A stretch of DNA of 64,000 bases from Verrucomicrobiota bacterium (GCA_022711435.1 JAKLFB010000009.1:62001-126000); one strand, 5' to 3'. Counted from the stretch's first letter, positions 33,928 to 42,902 are shown. The notes: a model not told the origin generated them from the sequence alone. A program made the numbers and translations.

Positions 33928-36180
33928 ATGAAAGCTCCATTCGCGGCGACTCGCCGGGCTTCGGCCATGCTCATCCACATCGCGCGGGTTGTTGGCTTCC
34001 TCGTTGCCATGGCACTGGCGATGATGCCGTCCGCCCTTGCGCAGGACCCTAGCCTTGTAGGCTACTGGAATTTTGAAGACGGCAGCGGCACCAATACCAC
34101 GGACGTTTCCGGCAACAATTTGACCGGCGTTCTGGAGAACGAGCCCGCCTGGGTGGCCAGCCCTTTCGGCCAGTATTGCCTCAGGTTCGACGGATCCAAT
34201 GACCGGGTGCTGATCGGCAATCCGGATCCGCTCAAGCTGACTGGCGCCATGACTGCCTGCGCCTGGGTTCGCCACGACATGGGAACGAACATCGGCAACA
34301 CGGCCGCCCATGGGCGGATTGTCAACAAGCTGGGCAACAGCAAGGCGCCGAAGCAGGCCGGCTGGTCGCTGAATCTCGAATCGTGGGACGAGCCGGCCAG
34401 CTGGGCGTTCATGATCGCGACAAGCGCCACAGCCACCGTCGGCGCGCAAGCCCCCGGCGCCCGCGCGCTGAGCAATCAGTGGGTCCACCTGGCCGGCGTC
34501 TACGATCCCAGCGTCCCTGCCGTGCGCATCTACACCAATGGCGTGCTGGGAGGCGAGAACACTGTCAATGTTCCCACATCCCAGTACGATTCGTTGACGA
34601 ATGTCTGCATTGGCAGACGCAGCTCCGGGACGACGGAAAACCCTTTTAAGGGGCTGATCGACGAAGTGCGGATTTACAGCCGCGCACTCAGCCCGGCCGA
34701 AATCCAGAGCCTGGCGGTCACCCCGCCCCAGGAGCCCCTCTCCGTGGATGAAAGCTATCCTCAGGATGCCATCACCTCGGTGTGCGCTCCAGCACCGCCC
34801 ACGCTGGAAGTGCGCTTGCTCACCGGGACATCGCCAATCGCCGCCCAATGGCATGACGCGAGTTCCGGAGCCCCCATCGCAGGACAAACCGGTCTGACCT
34901 TCACGGCGCCCCTGGCGAACGGCTCCTTTTTCTGCGTGATCACAAATCCAGCCAATGTCGTGACCAGCCGGACAGCCGTGCTGGTGGTGACGAACGACAC
35001 GGTTCAACCGACCATCCGTTCCGCGATGTCGCCAGGGAAACCCCTGGTGGTCCGGGTGCTCTTCAGCGAGCCGGTCATTGCGGACACGGCAGCGAATCCG
35101 GCCAACTACACGCTCCTTAGCTCCCTGCAAGAGAGCGTCTGGGTCAATGCCGCGGCGTTGCAGGCGGACGGATGCACCGTCGTCCTGGACCTTGGCTCCG
35201 GGCTCGTCGATGGGCTGTCCTACACCCTCGGCGTCTCCGATGTGAAGGATTTGTGCAGTAACGACATCCTGCCCAACAGCACATTCGAGTTCCCCTACAG
35301 CGAATTGGTGGGTTATTGGAGATTTGAGGAAGGGACAGGCACACTTAGCGCGGACCAGTCGATTTATGGGGCTTCCGTCAGCCTTTTGAACGGAACTCTG
35401 TGGGGCGAAGGCGCCATCGGGCAATTCAGCGCCGACTTCGACGGGTTGAACGACCGGATTCTGGTCGGCAATCCCGAGCATCTGAGAATCACCGGATCAA
35501 TGACATTGAGCGCCTGGGTATTCTATCGCGGCAACACCAACGCCACCGGCCAGCACGGCCGCATCCTGAGCAAAGGGGCCGCCAGCTCGGCTCGAGGATG
35601 GAGCTTGAACGTGGAAGAATGGGATGCGTTGGGGGCATGGTCCTTCCAAGTGGCCTCCGCAAACAATGCCAGCAAGGCCTGCAGCGCCCCGGGGGCGCGC
35701 TTGATGACGAACCAGTGGATCCACCTCGCAGGCGTTTATGACCAGAACCCCCTGGGGCTCCCGCTGATGCGCCTTTATACCAATGGCGTCCTGGCCATGG
35801 AGTTCACGGATGCCGTTCCGTTCAGCCAGCACAACAGCGCCAACAACGTCTATATCGGCAGCTGCGCGATCGTTTCGCCGACCAGCGTGTCGCAGGGGAA
35901 CTACTGGCAAGGAATGATCGACGAGGTCCGCATTTACAGCCGCGCGCTGGGCGAGGCCGATATCGCCGCTCTGGCAGTCCTGCCTCCCAAGCTGCGGTTC
36001 GGGCCAGCCACCACTTCCGAAGGCCAGATTCACCTGAACTGGACCGGCTCCGGACAGCTCGAATGGGCGCCATCATCGGGCGGACCGTGGACGCCGGTCG
36101 CACCAGCCCCCGCGGGCGCCTACTCCGAACCGGTCGTGCCCGATGCGAATCGCTTCTTCCGCCTGAGCACGATTCAGTAA
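33928..36180 (+). CDS. Secreted protein with two LamG/concanavalin-like domains
   Basis: The 750-residue product has a signal peptide (VVGFLVAMALAMMPSALAQ) and two LamG-like jelly-roll domains, each starting GYW(N/R)FE(D/E)G and ending in GLIDEVRIYSRALS or GMIDEVRIYSRALG, at about residues 40-270 and 460-700. Between them lie an Ig-like region and an SbsA-like Ig domain (IRSAMSPGKPLVVRVLFSEPV). LamG domains of this type bind glycans. The stop codon TAA at 36178-36180 coincides with the left flank of a mobile element, so the insertion site touches the end of the gene. The gene is divergent from the 695-residue protein. Confidence 0.88.
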   Translation: MKAPFAATRRASAMLIHIARVVGFLVAMALAMMPSALAQDPSLVGYWNFEDGSGTNTTDVSGNNLTGVLENEPAWVASPFGQYCLRFDGSNDRVLIGNPDPLKLTGAMTACAWVRHDMGTNIGNTAAHGRIVNKLGNSKAPKQAGWSLNLESWDEPASWAFMIATSATATVGAQAPGARALSNQWVHLAGVYDPSVPAVRIYTNGVLGGENTVNVPTSQYDSLTNVCIGRRSSGTTENPFKGLIDEVRIYSRALSPAEIQSLAVTPPQEPLSVDESYPQDAITSVCAPAPPTLEVRLLTGTSPIAAQWHDASSGAPIAGQTGLTFTAPLANGSFFCVITNPANVVTSRTAVLVVTNDTVQPTIRSAMSPGKPLVVRVLFSEPVIADTAANPANYTLLSSLQESVWVNAAALQADGCTVVLDLGSGLVDGLSYTLGVSDVKDLCSNDILPNSTFEFPYSELVGYWRFEEGTGTLSADQSIYGASVSLLNGTLWGEGAIGQFSADFDGLNDRILVGNPEHLRITGSMTLSAWVFYRGNTNATGQHGRILSKGAASSARGWSLNVEEWDALGAWSFQVASANNASKACSAPGARLMTNQWIHLAGVYDQNPLGLPLMRLYTNGVLAMEFTDAVPFSQHNSANNVYIGSCAIVSPTSVSQGNYWQGMIDEVRIYSRALGEADIAALAVLPPKLRFGPATTSEGQIHLNWTGSGQLEWAPSSGGPWTPVAPAPAGAYSEPVVPDANRFFRLSTIQ

Positions 36181-36503
36181 GGGTCTGTGCAAAAATTAAT
36201 TCCGATTTTGCTGGAGGGCATTGGGCGGGCTGGCAAGGCGCGACGAGCGAGCATACCCGCGCGGTCTGTGAGCGAGGAGCAACACAGCCAGCGCGCCCAA
36301 GACCCCCAGCCCGCAGGGGCGGGGCGGCGCCGGGCCATCGGCTTCGTGGCTCGGTCGGTCGAGTATCGCCGGGGATACACTCCCTCCACTCGCCTGCCTG
36401 CCGGCAGGCAGGCCTGCCTGCGCCGCCGCGGCAGGCAGGCGCCTCGCATCGGGCGCGGCGGCGCTCCCGCCAAAATCGGAAGTAATTTTTGCACAGACCC
36501 TAA
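36178..36503. mobile_element. TIR element copy A (320 bp), non-autonomous MITE-like
   Basis: Core 36181-36500 has terminal inverted repeats beginning GGGTCTGTGCAAAAATTA and extending about 29 bp with one mismatch (the outer arm continues to CCGATTTTG). It is flanked by TAA on both sides (36178-36180 and 36501-36503), which would fit a 3-bp target duplication. It is almost identical to copy B at 53282-53553 except for a 48-bp GC-rich palindromic insertion. No transposase is encoded; the short open frames inside translate to Arg/Pro/Ala-rich shadows. Flanking TAA is compatible with TNA duplications made by some IS5-family transposases. Confidence 0.85.
36392..36440. repeat. GC-rich palindromic repeat nested in TIR element copy A
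   Basis: A perfect 22-bp palindrome (arms GCCTGCCTGCC and complement) lies at 36392-36413 and is followed by a second hairpin, CCTGCCTGC and GCAGGCAGG around a 9-nt GCCGCCGCG loop. Copy B of the element lacks this segment, so it is an insertion in copy A or a deletion in B. The second hairpin and its loop match the core of the free-standing hairpin at 31400-31450. Confidence 0.75.
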
Positions 36504-36599
36504 GGTCGGACCGGGCTTGGCCGTCCCACGGTCGATCGGCCCAATCCGATCCCCGAGGGCAGCCCGTCGGAGCCGCGAAGCCGTTGGGAAACCCAGACA

Positions 36600-37529
36600 T
36601 TGAGATCGATCCAACCAAGCCGGTCGGGAGCCGTGAACAGCAGGCCTCCGGAGGGCCAATCGCCCGATACCCGGTGTCGCGCCCCGCGGCCTGCCGCCTT
36701 CACTTTGATCGAGCTGCTGGTCGTCATTGCGATTATCGCGATTCTTGCGTCGATGCTTTTGCCTGCCCTCACTCGAGCCAAGCTCAAAGCCACCAGCTCG
36801 GCCTGCTTGGGCAATCAAAGGCAGTTCTCCCTAGCCTTCGTCATGTATGCCGAGGACAACAATGACCGGGTGCAGAGCGTCGACGAAGGTCCTTTCAACG
36901 GCAAGGTGGGCGGTTTCTGGACGTTTTCGCCCACGACCAAACCCGCCGACGTGCTCGCGGGCGCCAGCGTGGCCCAGGCCATGCTCGTCGTGAAAAAGGC
37001 GTGGAGAGAATACAACATGTTTGCCACCTACCTCCCCAATTACCAGACCGTCCATTGCCCGGGCGATACGCGCACCAAGCTCTCTTCGATTGCCGCGGGG
37101 TGGGCTTTCGACAGCTACTCCCGAGCCAATGGCGTGGGCGGCGAAAACCTCGATGGAAATTACGCCGGCCAGGGCGATACTTTCCGGAAACTCTCCCAGG
37201 TCCGAAATCCTGCCATGACGATGAGCTTTGTCGAGGATGCGGACGTCGGCGGCTGCAATCACGGATCGTGGGTTGTGCTTTGGCAAATCGGCGCGCCCGG
37301 ATCGTTCAGCTGGGTTGATCCGCTGGCCATGTTCCACGGCGACGTGAACAGCTTCGCCTTTGTGGACGGCCACGCCGAAGTCCATAAGTGGAAAGATCCC
37401 GAGCTCATCCGATACGGGAGGTTGGCCGCCGTGGGCCAGCGCAAGAGCAGCGACCGGCCGCCCACGAACCTCGGCTCGGCCGATTATCGCTGGGTTTTTG
37501 AGCGGTACCGCCACCCCAACAATCCTTGA
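36600..37529 (+). CDS. Prepilin-type N-terminal methylation protein, H-X9-DG type
   Basis: The product of about 309 residues carries the prepilin motif [16 protein letters not shown] preceded by an unusually long Pro/Arg/Ser-rich leader (about 33 residues), and ends with the H-X9-DG signature [17 protein letters not shown]. The start is a TTG at 36600 with no clear Shine-Dalgarno; no ATG precedes the prepilin motif in frame, so initiation is uncertain. Its role is presumably as a secreted pseudopilin-like protein. Its 3' end lies about 100 nt before the glycosidase-peptidase fusion, so the two may be cotranscribed. The 96 nt between it and the mobile element hold nothing recognisable. Confidence 0.8.
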   Translation: MRSIQPSRSGAVNSRPPEGQSPDTRCRAPRPAAFTLIELLVVIAIIAILASMLLPALTRAKLKATSSACLGNQRQFSLAFVMYAEDNNDRVQSVDEGPFNGKVGGFWTFSPTTKPADVLAGASVAQAMLVVKKAWREYNMFATYLPNYQTVHCPGDTRTKLSSIAAGWAFDSYSRANGVGGENLDGNYAGQGDTFRKLSQVRNPAMTMSFVEDADVGGCNHGSWVVLWQIGAPGSFSWVDPLAMFHGDVNSFAFVDGHAEVHKWKDPELIRYGRLAAVGQRKSSDRPPTNLGSADYRWVFERYRHPNNP

Positions 37530-37633
37530 GCATGCCGGCCAGGCCGATCCCACATCGCGCAGCGGCAGCTCTGCCCGCCCGATCCGTGGCCGGCTGCGCG
37601 CACTCTGCCAATCGATCCAGGACCGCTGAACCA

Positions 37634-40600
37634 ATGCATTTCGATCCTGTCATGAACCTGGGGGCTCGGGAGCCATGCGCTTCCCCATTCGGCGCCATGG
37701 TGTCCGTCCTGGGGGCTTTCTTGTTTCTCGGGATGGCGGAGCAAGCCTTGCCTGCCGCCGCGGCGACCGGGCCGATCCTCGTGGATCCGGAATACCCCCG
37801 TTCCTTTCGGTATGCGAGCGGCGAGCGGTTCTTCCCGATGGGGGACACGGCGTATTACCTGATCGCGCTGCCCACCAACATCATCGCCCGCTACATCGAT
37901 TCGCGGCGGGAACACCACTTTAATTTTATCCGCATGATGGCCATGGCCGATGGACACTGGCCTTGGGGAGGCACGCCGAAGAGCCCGGACTACACAGTGA
38001 TCCGCGAGAGCGCGATGCGGAAGCTCGACTGGGTGTTCGACTGCGCCGCTGCCCGAGGCATGAACATCGAGCTGATCCTGTTCGGGTATGGCGTCGGCGG
38101 CGGGGAAGGGCTCTGGGCCGACACAAGCCGGCAGAACCGATGGATCGAGGCGGTCGTCCGAAGGTACCAGGGACGGTCGAACCTGTTCATGATCACCATC
38201 GCCAACGAGTTTGAACGGTATCCGACCGGCCAATACAGCTACGAGCAGGGCGATGTCGAGTGGGCCAAGGACTTGGCGGCCCGCATTCGCCGGCTCGATC
38301 CGGCGCATCCGATCGGATGCCACCCGTCGCTCTGGATCACGGACCAAACCCCGTTCCGGAGCTACCGCGGCTTTTCCCAGCGGCGGCCCCAGGTCGTCTG
38401 GCCGCTCTGGATCGACAGCGCGGTCAACCTCCACGTGACCCAGAACAACGAGGGCGTTCAGCGGCGCACCTGGGGCGCAATCGATGGCAACCGCAGGGGG
38501 CTCACCTATTTCCCAACCCGTTGGCAAGGAGTCGAGTATCCGGCAAGCTGGACGCCCGCCGGATGGGATTTCGAAGGGGCTGGCCTCGAGGACTGCATCG
38601 CGGAGGACTGGGCCCGAAGCAAGCCCGTGTTGAACACGGAATTCGGCTACCAATACGAGCCCGGCTACGAGTCCTCCGCCGGCTATACAACCCGCCAGGC
38701 CCATCTGCCGTCCACAGTGAGAAAGAAAGCGTGGAAGATCGCCGCGGCCGGCGGGTACTTTGCAGCCGGCTTCCTCGGCACGGCCGTCCGGACCTTCACG
38801 GAGCGCGACATCGACAATTTCCGGCCCGGGCAGATCGAGTCGCTCTACCGGTTTTTTACGACGAAGACCGAATACTGGAAAATGGGGCCTCGCCTTGATC
38901 TGGTGGCGCCGCACAACACCCTGCTGGCGCTGCCCGGGATCGAGTACGTCGCGTATTTCCCTCGGGGCGGGACCAACTCGGTCCGCTTGTCCGCAGGCGT
39001 TTATTCCGTCGAGTGGTTGCACGCGGAGACAGGCCAATATGATCCGCAGCCGGACCTGACGGCCCAGGATGGCCCGCGTGACTTTGCTCCTCCGGGCGAC
39101 CCCGATGCCGACTGGGTGCTCCATTTGCGCCGGCCGTCCGTCACCTTGAACGCTCCGCTGGATGGCGGCTCCCCTCGCAATCCCACAAACCTGACGCGGG
39201 TTTCGGCCCATTGCTATCGGCTCCGGCCGGAGGAGGCCGAGCTGAAGGAAAACGCGCGGCTCGGCCAGTTCATGGTCGAGGCGACGAACGGAGCGGACAG
39301 CCCGCAGGAGCTGACGATCGATCTGGTCGGGGCGACCAACCGGTGCGGCTATGTGCGCAGCTCCTCGGGAAGCTGGCGCCGCGTCGAATCGAACGAAAGC
39401 GGCACTTCCTTGCGCCTGACGATCCCTCCGGGCCGAACCCGGATCGCAAGCGTGCCGTGGTTCACCTACGGCGAGTACATCGACTATGTGAACTCCTTGC
39501 AGGATCCGCGCGTCGCGAAGGAGGTCGCGTTCACGGACGAAGATGGCCGGTTCCAGGTCTACCGGATCCGAGTGACCCATCCCGGCGGCGTGCGCAACAA
39601 GCTCAAGATCTGCTTCGGCAAGGCGCAGCATGCCCACGAGACCTCGGCGTTCTTCATGAGCCAAGGGATCATCGACTGGCTGTTGTCGGGCGATCCGGCG
39701 GCGAACCTCGACAACGTGGCGTGGACCCTGTATCCGTGTGCCGATCCCAAAGCGGCCTATTTCCACCTGAACTACCGGCAGATCGAGAAGGAGCTTTACG
39801 ACACCGGCAGGACCGGACACGAGACGTATTACGACGACATCTCGGCCGGCCACTATCACCTGGTGCAGATCACTCACATGTGGAACAACGAGGGGCACAA
39901 CCTCGAACACGAATCCTACGAGTATTGGGATCCTTGCACTGGATCCAACCAGCTGGTGACCTACCCCGGCCAGGAACCCGACTCGTCTCTGTACCGCGAT
40001 TGGCTGGCCTATTGGCCGCACTGGTTCGAGTGGGGTACCGATACCTATTGGCATCGAAACGGCCGCAACTGGCCGGCCCTCGGCGGCGGCGCGCTGATGC
40101 TGAATGAGATCTATTACTTTGGAAAGGACAGCGGCGGCGATGTGGCAGCCAACGTCCGCCAGCAAGGAAAGCATTGGGCCCGGGCCATCAGCCAGGTGTA
40201 TCTCCACTTCCAGAAATCGACACGCTATTGGACGGACTCCCATCCGTGCGGCGCCGTGGAGGTGGCCGGGGCGGTCCTCCTGCCCAAGCCGACGCATTCG
40301 CTTCTCGAGACCGTCGTCCCCATCGATGGAACGGTCCAACCCAACCGGAACGGCAACGGGCAGCCCATGCGCATCTTCCGCAAACAATATGACCACGGCC
40401 TGGGAATGAAGGCGGGCGACCGTGTCACCTATGCGATCCCCACGGGCGCCAATGCCTTTCAGGCGGTTGCGGCGCTCGATGACGCGGAAACCAGCGGCAG
40501 CGCGACGGCGCAGTTTGTGATCGAGGTCGATGGCCATGAGGTGTGGCGAAGCCGTTCGCTCCCGAAGTTCCACAGCGAAATGGCGCACGTGCCTTTGCCC

Positions 40601-40777
40601 GGCAGCGGGAGCCTCCACCTCAGGGTGGAAGGCGCACGGGGGCTGCTGGGCAACTGGGCAGGGGCGAAGTTCATCACCAATGACCCCGATTCGGCAGCGA
40701 ATCAAAACAATGGGGTCGGTAGAAAGGCAGCACTGCCATGTTCCTGGACCGAATCCACCGGCGCATCGCCGAACTGA
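37634..40777 (+). CDS. Secreted multidomain protein: DUF4038 glycosidase, M14 carboxypeptidase and NPCBM domains
   Basis: The product is about 1047 residues with a signal segment (VSVLGAFLFLGMAEQALPAA). Domain 1 (about 46-410) is a DUF4038/apiosidase-like TIM barrel: FFPMGDTAYYLI, acid/base candidate E192 in IANEFERY, nucleophile candidate E336 in LNTEFGY. A collagen-binding-like beta-sandwich follows (to about 475). Domain 2 (about 520-810) is M14 zinc-carboxypeptidase-like: H666-A-H-E669 fits HxxE, H748 in ITHMWNN is the candidate third ligand, and LNYR is a candidate Asn-Arg substrate site. Domain 3 (about 895-1015) is NPCBM-like (YDHGLGMKAGDRVTYAIP). The last 30 residues are low-complexity and overlap the next gene, so the natural end may be earlier. 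Starts at 37526, 37532 and 37634 are possible. Confidence 0.8.
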   Translation: MHFDPVMNLGAREPCASPFGAMVSVLGAFLFLGMAEQALPAAAATGPILVDPEYPRSFRYASGERFFPMGDTAYYLIALPTNIIARYIDSRREHHFNFIRMMAMADGHWPWGGTPKSPDYTVIRESAMRKLDWVFDCAAARGMNIELILFGYGVGGGEGLWADTSRQNRWIEAVVRRYQGRSNLFMITIANEFERYPTGQYSYEQGDVEWAKDLAARIRRLDPAHPIGCHPSLWITDQTPFRSYRGFSQRRPQVVWPLWIDSAVNLHVTQNNEGVQRRTWGAIDGNRRGLTYFPTRWQGVEYPASWTPAGWDFEGAGLEDCIAEDWARSKPVLNTEFGYQYEPGYESSAGYTTRQAHLPSTVRKKAWKIAAAGGYFAAGFLGTAVRTFTERDIDNFRPGQIESLYRFFTTKTEYWKMGPRLDLVAPHNTLLALPGIEYVAYFPRGGTNSVRLSAGVYSVEWLHAETGQYDPQPDLTAQDGPRDFAPPGDPDADWVLHLRRPSVTLNAPLDGGSPRNPTNLTRVSAHCYRLRPEEAELKENARLGQFMVEATNGADSPQELTIDLVGATNRCGYVRSSSGSWRRVESNESGTSLRLTIPPGRTRIASVPWFTYGEYIDYVNSLQDPRVAKEVAFTDEDGRFQVYRIRVTHPGGVRNKLKICFGKAQHAHETSAFFMSQGIIDWLLSGDPAANLDNVAWTLYPCADPKAAYFHLNYRQIEKELYDTGRTGHETYYDDISAGHYHLVQITHMWNNEGHNLEHESYEYWDPCTGSNQLVTYPGQEPDSSLYRDWLAYWPHWFEWGTDTYWHRNGRNWPALGGGALMLNEIYYFGKDSGGDVAANVRQQGKHWARAISQVYLHFQKSTRYWTDSHPCGAVEVAGAVLLPKPTHSLLETVVPIDGTVQPNRNGNGQPMRIFRKQYDHGLGMKAGDRVTYAIPTGANAFQAVAALDDAETSGSATAQFVIEVDGHEVWRSRSLPKFHSEMAHVPLPGSGSLHLRVEGARGLLGNWAGAKFITNDPDSAANQNNGVGRKAALPCSWTESTGASPN

Positions 40778-41637
40778 TGGACGCCGGCTGCATCGAGACC
40801 GGCGATGTCGTCCCCAGCACGGAGGAGGAGATCCTCGCATGGGAGCGGAAGCTTGGATTCCGCCTGCCGGGGGCCGTGCGCGAGCTTTATCGATGGGGGA
40901 GGGCGGACCTGGGCAGCATGTTTGGAGGTTCGGATCTCGTGGACGGCAAGGAGCAGATGGCGACGGATTACCGCCGCGCCGCCCGCCAGACGCTCGAGGA
41001 TGCAGGCGAAGACCCCGGCATGCTCGATGCCAACACTCTCATTGTCCAAATGGACTATGACGGGCAATTCTCCTTTGTCCGGGCCGACCGGGGCGACGAC
41101 CCTGCTGTCTTCACTCACAACGAGCAGGAGCCGACGTTCTGCAGTTGCGAGCGATTCACCGATTACCTGGCGCTGATCGTGGAACAGACTGCCGATACCG
41201 AGCGGATTGAATGCGTTCGATCCGTGAGGGATCTGGACCGCCTGCTCGCGTCCAGCCACGAGGTCCTCCAAATGTGGTTCGCCGGCGGGATGCAATTGGA
41301 CGCTGTCCCGGATCGGGTGTTCGATTTCCAGGAACTCCGCAGCCTCAACTTCGTGGGCAAGGGCGTCCGGGAATTGTCGCCGCGCATCGGCGAGCTGGCA
41401 TTTCTCAGGCGGCTCGATCTGGCCCGGAACTCGCTATCCTCGCTGCCCCTCGAGCTCGCCGAGCTGGATGAGCTCGAGGAGCTCGACCTGGCCGACAACC
41501 GGCTGGCCACCGCGATCGATACGCTCTTGCAACTGCCGGCGCTGCGCTATTGCTGCCTGGCCGGCAACCCGCTCTCCGCAGACGAGGCTCAAAAACTCCA
41601 CGCTCAACTGCCTCATGTCGCTCTCGTTTTCTCGTGA
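40738..41637 (+). CDS. SUKH (SMI1/KNR4)-domain protein with C-terminal leucine-rich repeats
   Basis: The 299-residue product has an N-terminal SMI1/KNR4 (SUKH-type) domain: IEEEILAWERKLGFRLPGAVRELY-like helix-loop (PSTEEEILAWERKLGFRLP), then LIVQMDYDGQFSFVR and a SCERFTDYLALIVEQ helix. Residues about 190-290 are leucine-rich repeats (LRSLNFVGKGVRELSPRIGE, LRRLDLARNSLSSLPLELAE and ELEELDLADNRLATAIDTLL). SUKH proteins are commonly immunity proteins of toxin systems, but the family is also used in other contexts, and LRR fusions are known. There is no signal peptide. The gene overlaps the fusion protein by 40 nt. Confidence 0.82.
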   Translation: MFLDRIHRRIAELMDAGCIETGDVVPSTEEEILAWERKLGFRLPGAVRELYRWGRADLGSMFGGSDLVDGKEQMATDYRRAARQTLEDAGEDPGMLDANTLIVQMDYDGQFSFVRADRGDDPAVFTHNEQEPTFCSCERFTDYLALIVEQTADTERIECVRSVRDLDRLLASSHEVLQMWFAGGMQLDAVPDRVFDFQELRSLNFVGKGVRELSPRIGELAFLRRLDLARNSLSSLPLELAELDELEELDLADNRLATAIDTLLQLPALRYCCLAGNPLSADEAQKLHAQLPHVALVFS

Positions 41638-41646
41638 GCGCGAGCC

Positions 41647-41798
41647 CAATGGGGTCGCATCTAAATATTTGACATATCGGTTTGCAGCTCCGTTGCGAAC
41701 CCTTGCCCCTTGCCGCAATCGGGCGTGGAGCAGTCCTGCGGCGCCTCCGTTCCATCCCCTCGGTCTCATTTGTCAATTATTTAGATGCGACCCCATTG
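41647..41798. mobile_element. Second inverted-repeat element (152 bp)
   Basis: Arms of 28 bp at 41647-41674 and 41771-41798 are reverse complements with one mismatch and start CAATGGGGTCGCATCTAAAT. The 96-bp interior has no gene. It lies 9 nt after the SUKH-LRR stop and 63 nt before the NHL gene. No target duplication is apparent. The terminal word CAATGGGGTCG also occurs at 40708-40718 near the 3' end of the glycosidase-peptidase gene. Confidence 0.8.
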
Positions 41799-41861
41799 TT
41801 CCGAGAGAAAGGCTTGTCCGCCGGGCCGCGAGGTGCTATCCCTCCTAGCCTCGTGATCAAG

Positions 41862-42902
41862 ATGCATTGGCTTGCTTTTGGCTGCCTGCTGGCAGGCGCG
41901 ACGGGCTTCGCCGCCGAGCCCGGGCGCCCCCAGGCCTACTCGAACGCGCCGCCCCCGGCGTATCCGCGCGTCAACCTGGCGCCGCATTATGCGGTCGATC
42001 CGGGCTGGCCGCAGCGATCCCCGGACATCCCTTGGGGCGCGGTGCCCAGCGTGGCCGTGGATCGGCAGGACAACGTCTGGATCCACACCCGCGCCAACCC
42101 GGCCGTGCAGGTCTATGCGCCGGATGGGCGCTACCTCAAGGGCTGGCGCGAGGAGACTCCCGGCACGGGCGCCCATGGCGTCCGGTTCGACGCCGAAGGC
42201 AATATCTGGCTCGTCGATGTGGGCTTGCACGTGGTGCGCAAGTTCACGCCCGAGGGCCGCCTGCTGCTCACCCTGGGGACCCCCGGCGAACCCGGCGAGG
42301 ACGGCCGCCATTTCAACAAGCCGACCGACGTGGCGTTCGCGCCAAACGGCGACCTTTTCATCACCGACGGCTACGGCAACAGCCGGCTGGCCCACTTCAA
42401 CCGGCAGGGCCGGTTCGTCAAGGCGTGGGGCGCCCTGGGCGTGGCGCCCGGGCAGTTCAGCATCCCGCACGCGATTGTCTGCGACTCGAAGGGCAGACTC
42501 TACGTGGCCGACCGGAACAATGTCCGCATCCAGGTGTTCAGCCAGCGCGGCCGGCTCCTGGCAGTTTGGGGGAACATCCTCGTGCCCTGGGGGCTGTGGC
42601 TCTCGGCCAAGGACGAGATCTGGGCCTGCGGCTCCTCCCCCATGGTCTGGAAGACCGATCCGAAATACCCGACCTCGCCGCTGGGTTGCCCGCCCCAGGA
42701 TCAGATCGTTGTCAGGTTCGACTCGAAGGGCCGGGTGCTCCAGCTCTGGGCCCTCCCCAAGGGCACGGACGGCCAGGAGCAGTCCGGGGAGCTGAACTGG
42801 CTCCACGCCATCGCGCTCGACTCGAAAGGCAACGTCTATCTGGGGGACATCATTGGCCGGCGGGTCCAGAAGTTTGTGCTTCAGGAGGAGGCCCGGAGAT
42901 AG
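41862..42902 (+). CDS. Secreted NHL-repeat beta-propeller protein
   Basis: The 346-residue product has a signal peptide (MHWLAFGCLLAGATGFAAE) and about six NHL blades (PSVAVDRQDNVWIHTRANPA, GVRFDAEGNIWLVDVGLHVV, DVAFAPNGDLFITDGYGNSR, AIVCDSKGRLYVADRNNVRI, GLWLSAKDEIWACGSSP and IALDSKGNVYLGDIIGRRVQ). This layout resembles the propeller of peptidyl-alpha-hydroxyglycine alpha-amidating lyase and related proteins. Enzymatic activity is not proven. Its 3' end overlaps the convergent infC by 53 nt. Confidence 0.85.
   Translation: MHWLAFGCLLAGATGFAAEPGRPQAYSNAPPPAYPRVNLAPHYAVDPGWPQRSPDIPWGAVPSVAVDRQDNVWIHTRANPAVQVYAPDGRYLKGWREETPGTGAHGVRFDAEGNIWLVDVGLHVVRKFTPEGRLLLTLGTPGEPGEDGRHFNKPTDVAFAPNGDLFITDGYGNSRLAHFNRQGRFVKAWGALGVAPGQFSIPHAIVCDSKGRLYVADRNNVRIQVFSQRGRLLAVWGNILVPWGLWLSAKDEIWACGSSPMVWKTDPKYPTSPLGCPPQDQIVVRFDSKGRVLQLWALPKGTDGQEQSGELNWLHAIALDSKGNVYLGDIIGRRVQKFVLQEEARR

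Noticed and set aside
36188..36503. Short Arg/Pro/Ala-rich open frames inside the TIR elements as genes
   Set aside because: They exist in several frames on both strands, lack start signals and follow the repeat sequence, so they are translation artefacts of the element.
37484..40840. An open frame of more than 1100 codons antisense to the glycosidase-peptidase gene
   Set aside because: It is Arg/Gly/Val-rich without recognisable domains, and the plus strand encodes clear enzyme motifs. Long antisense frames are expected in high-GC genes.
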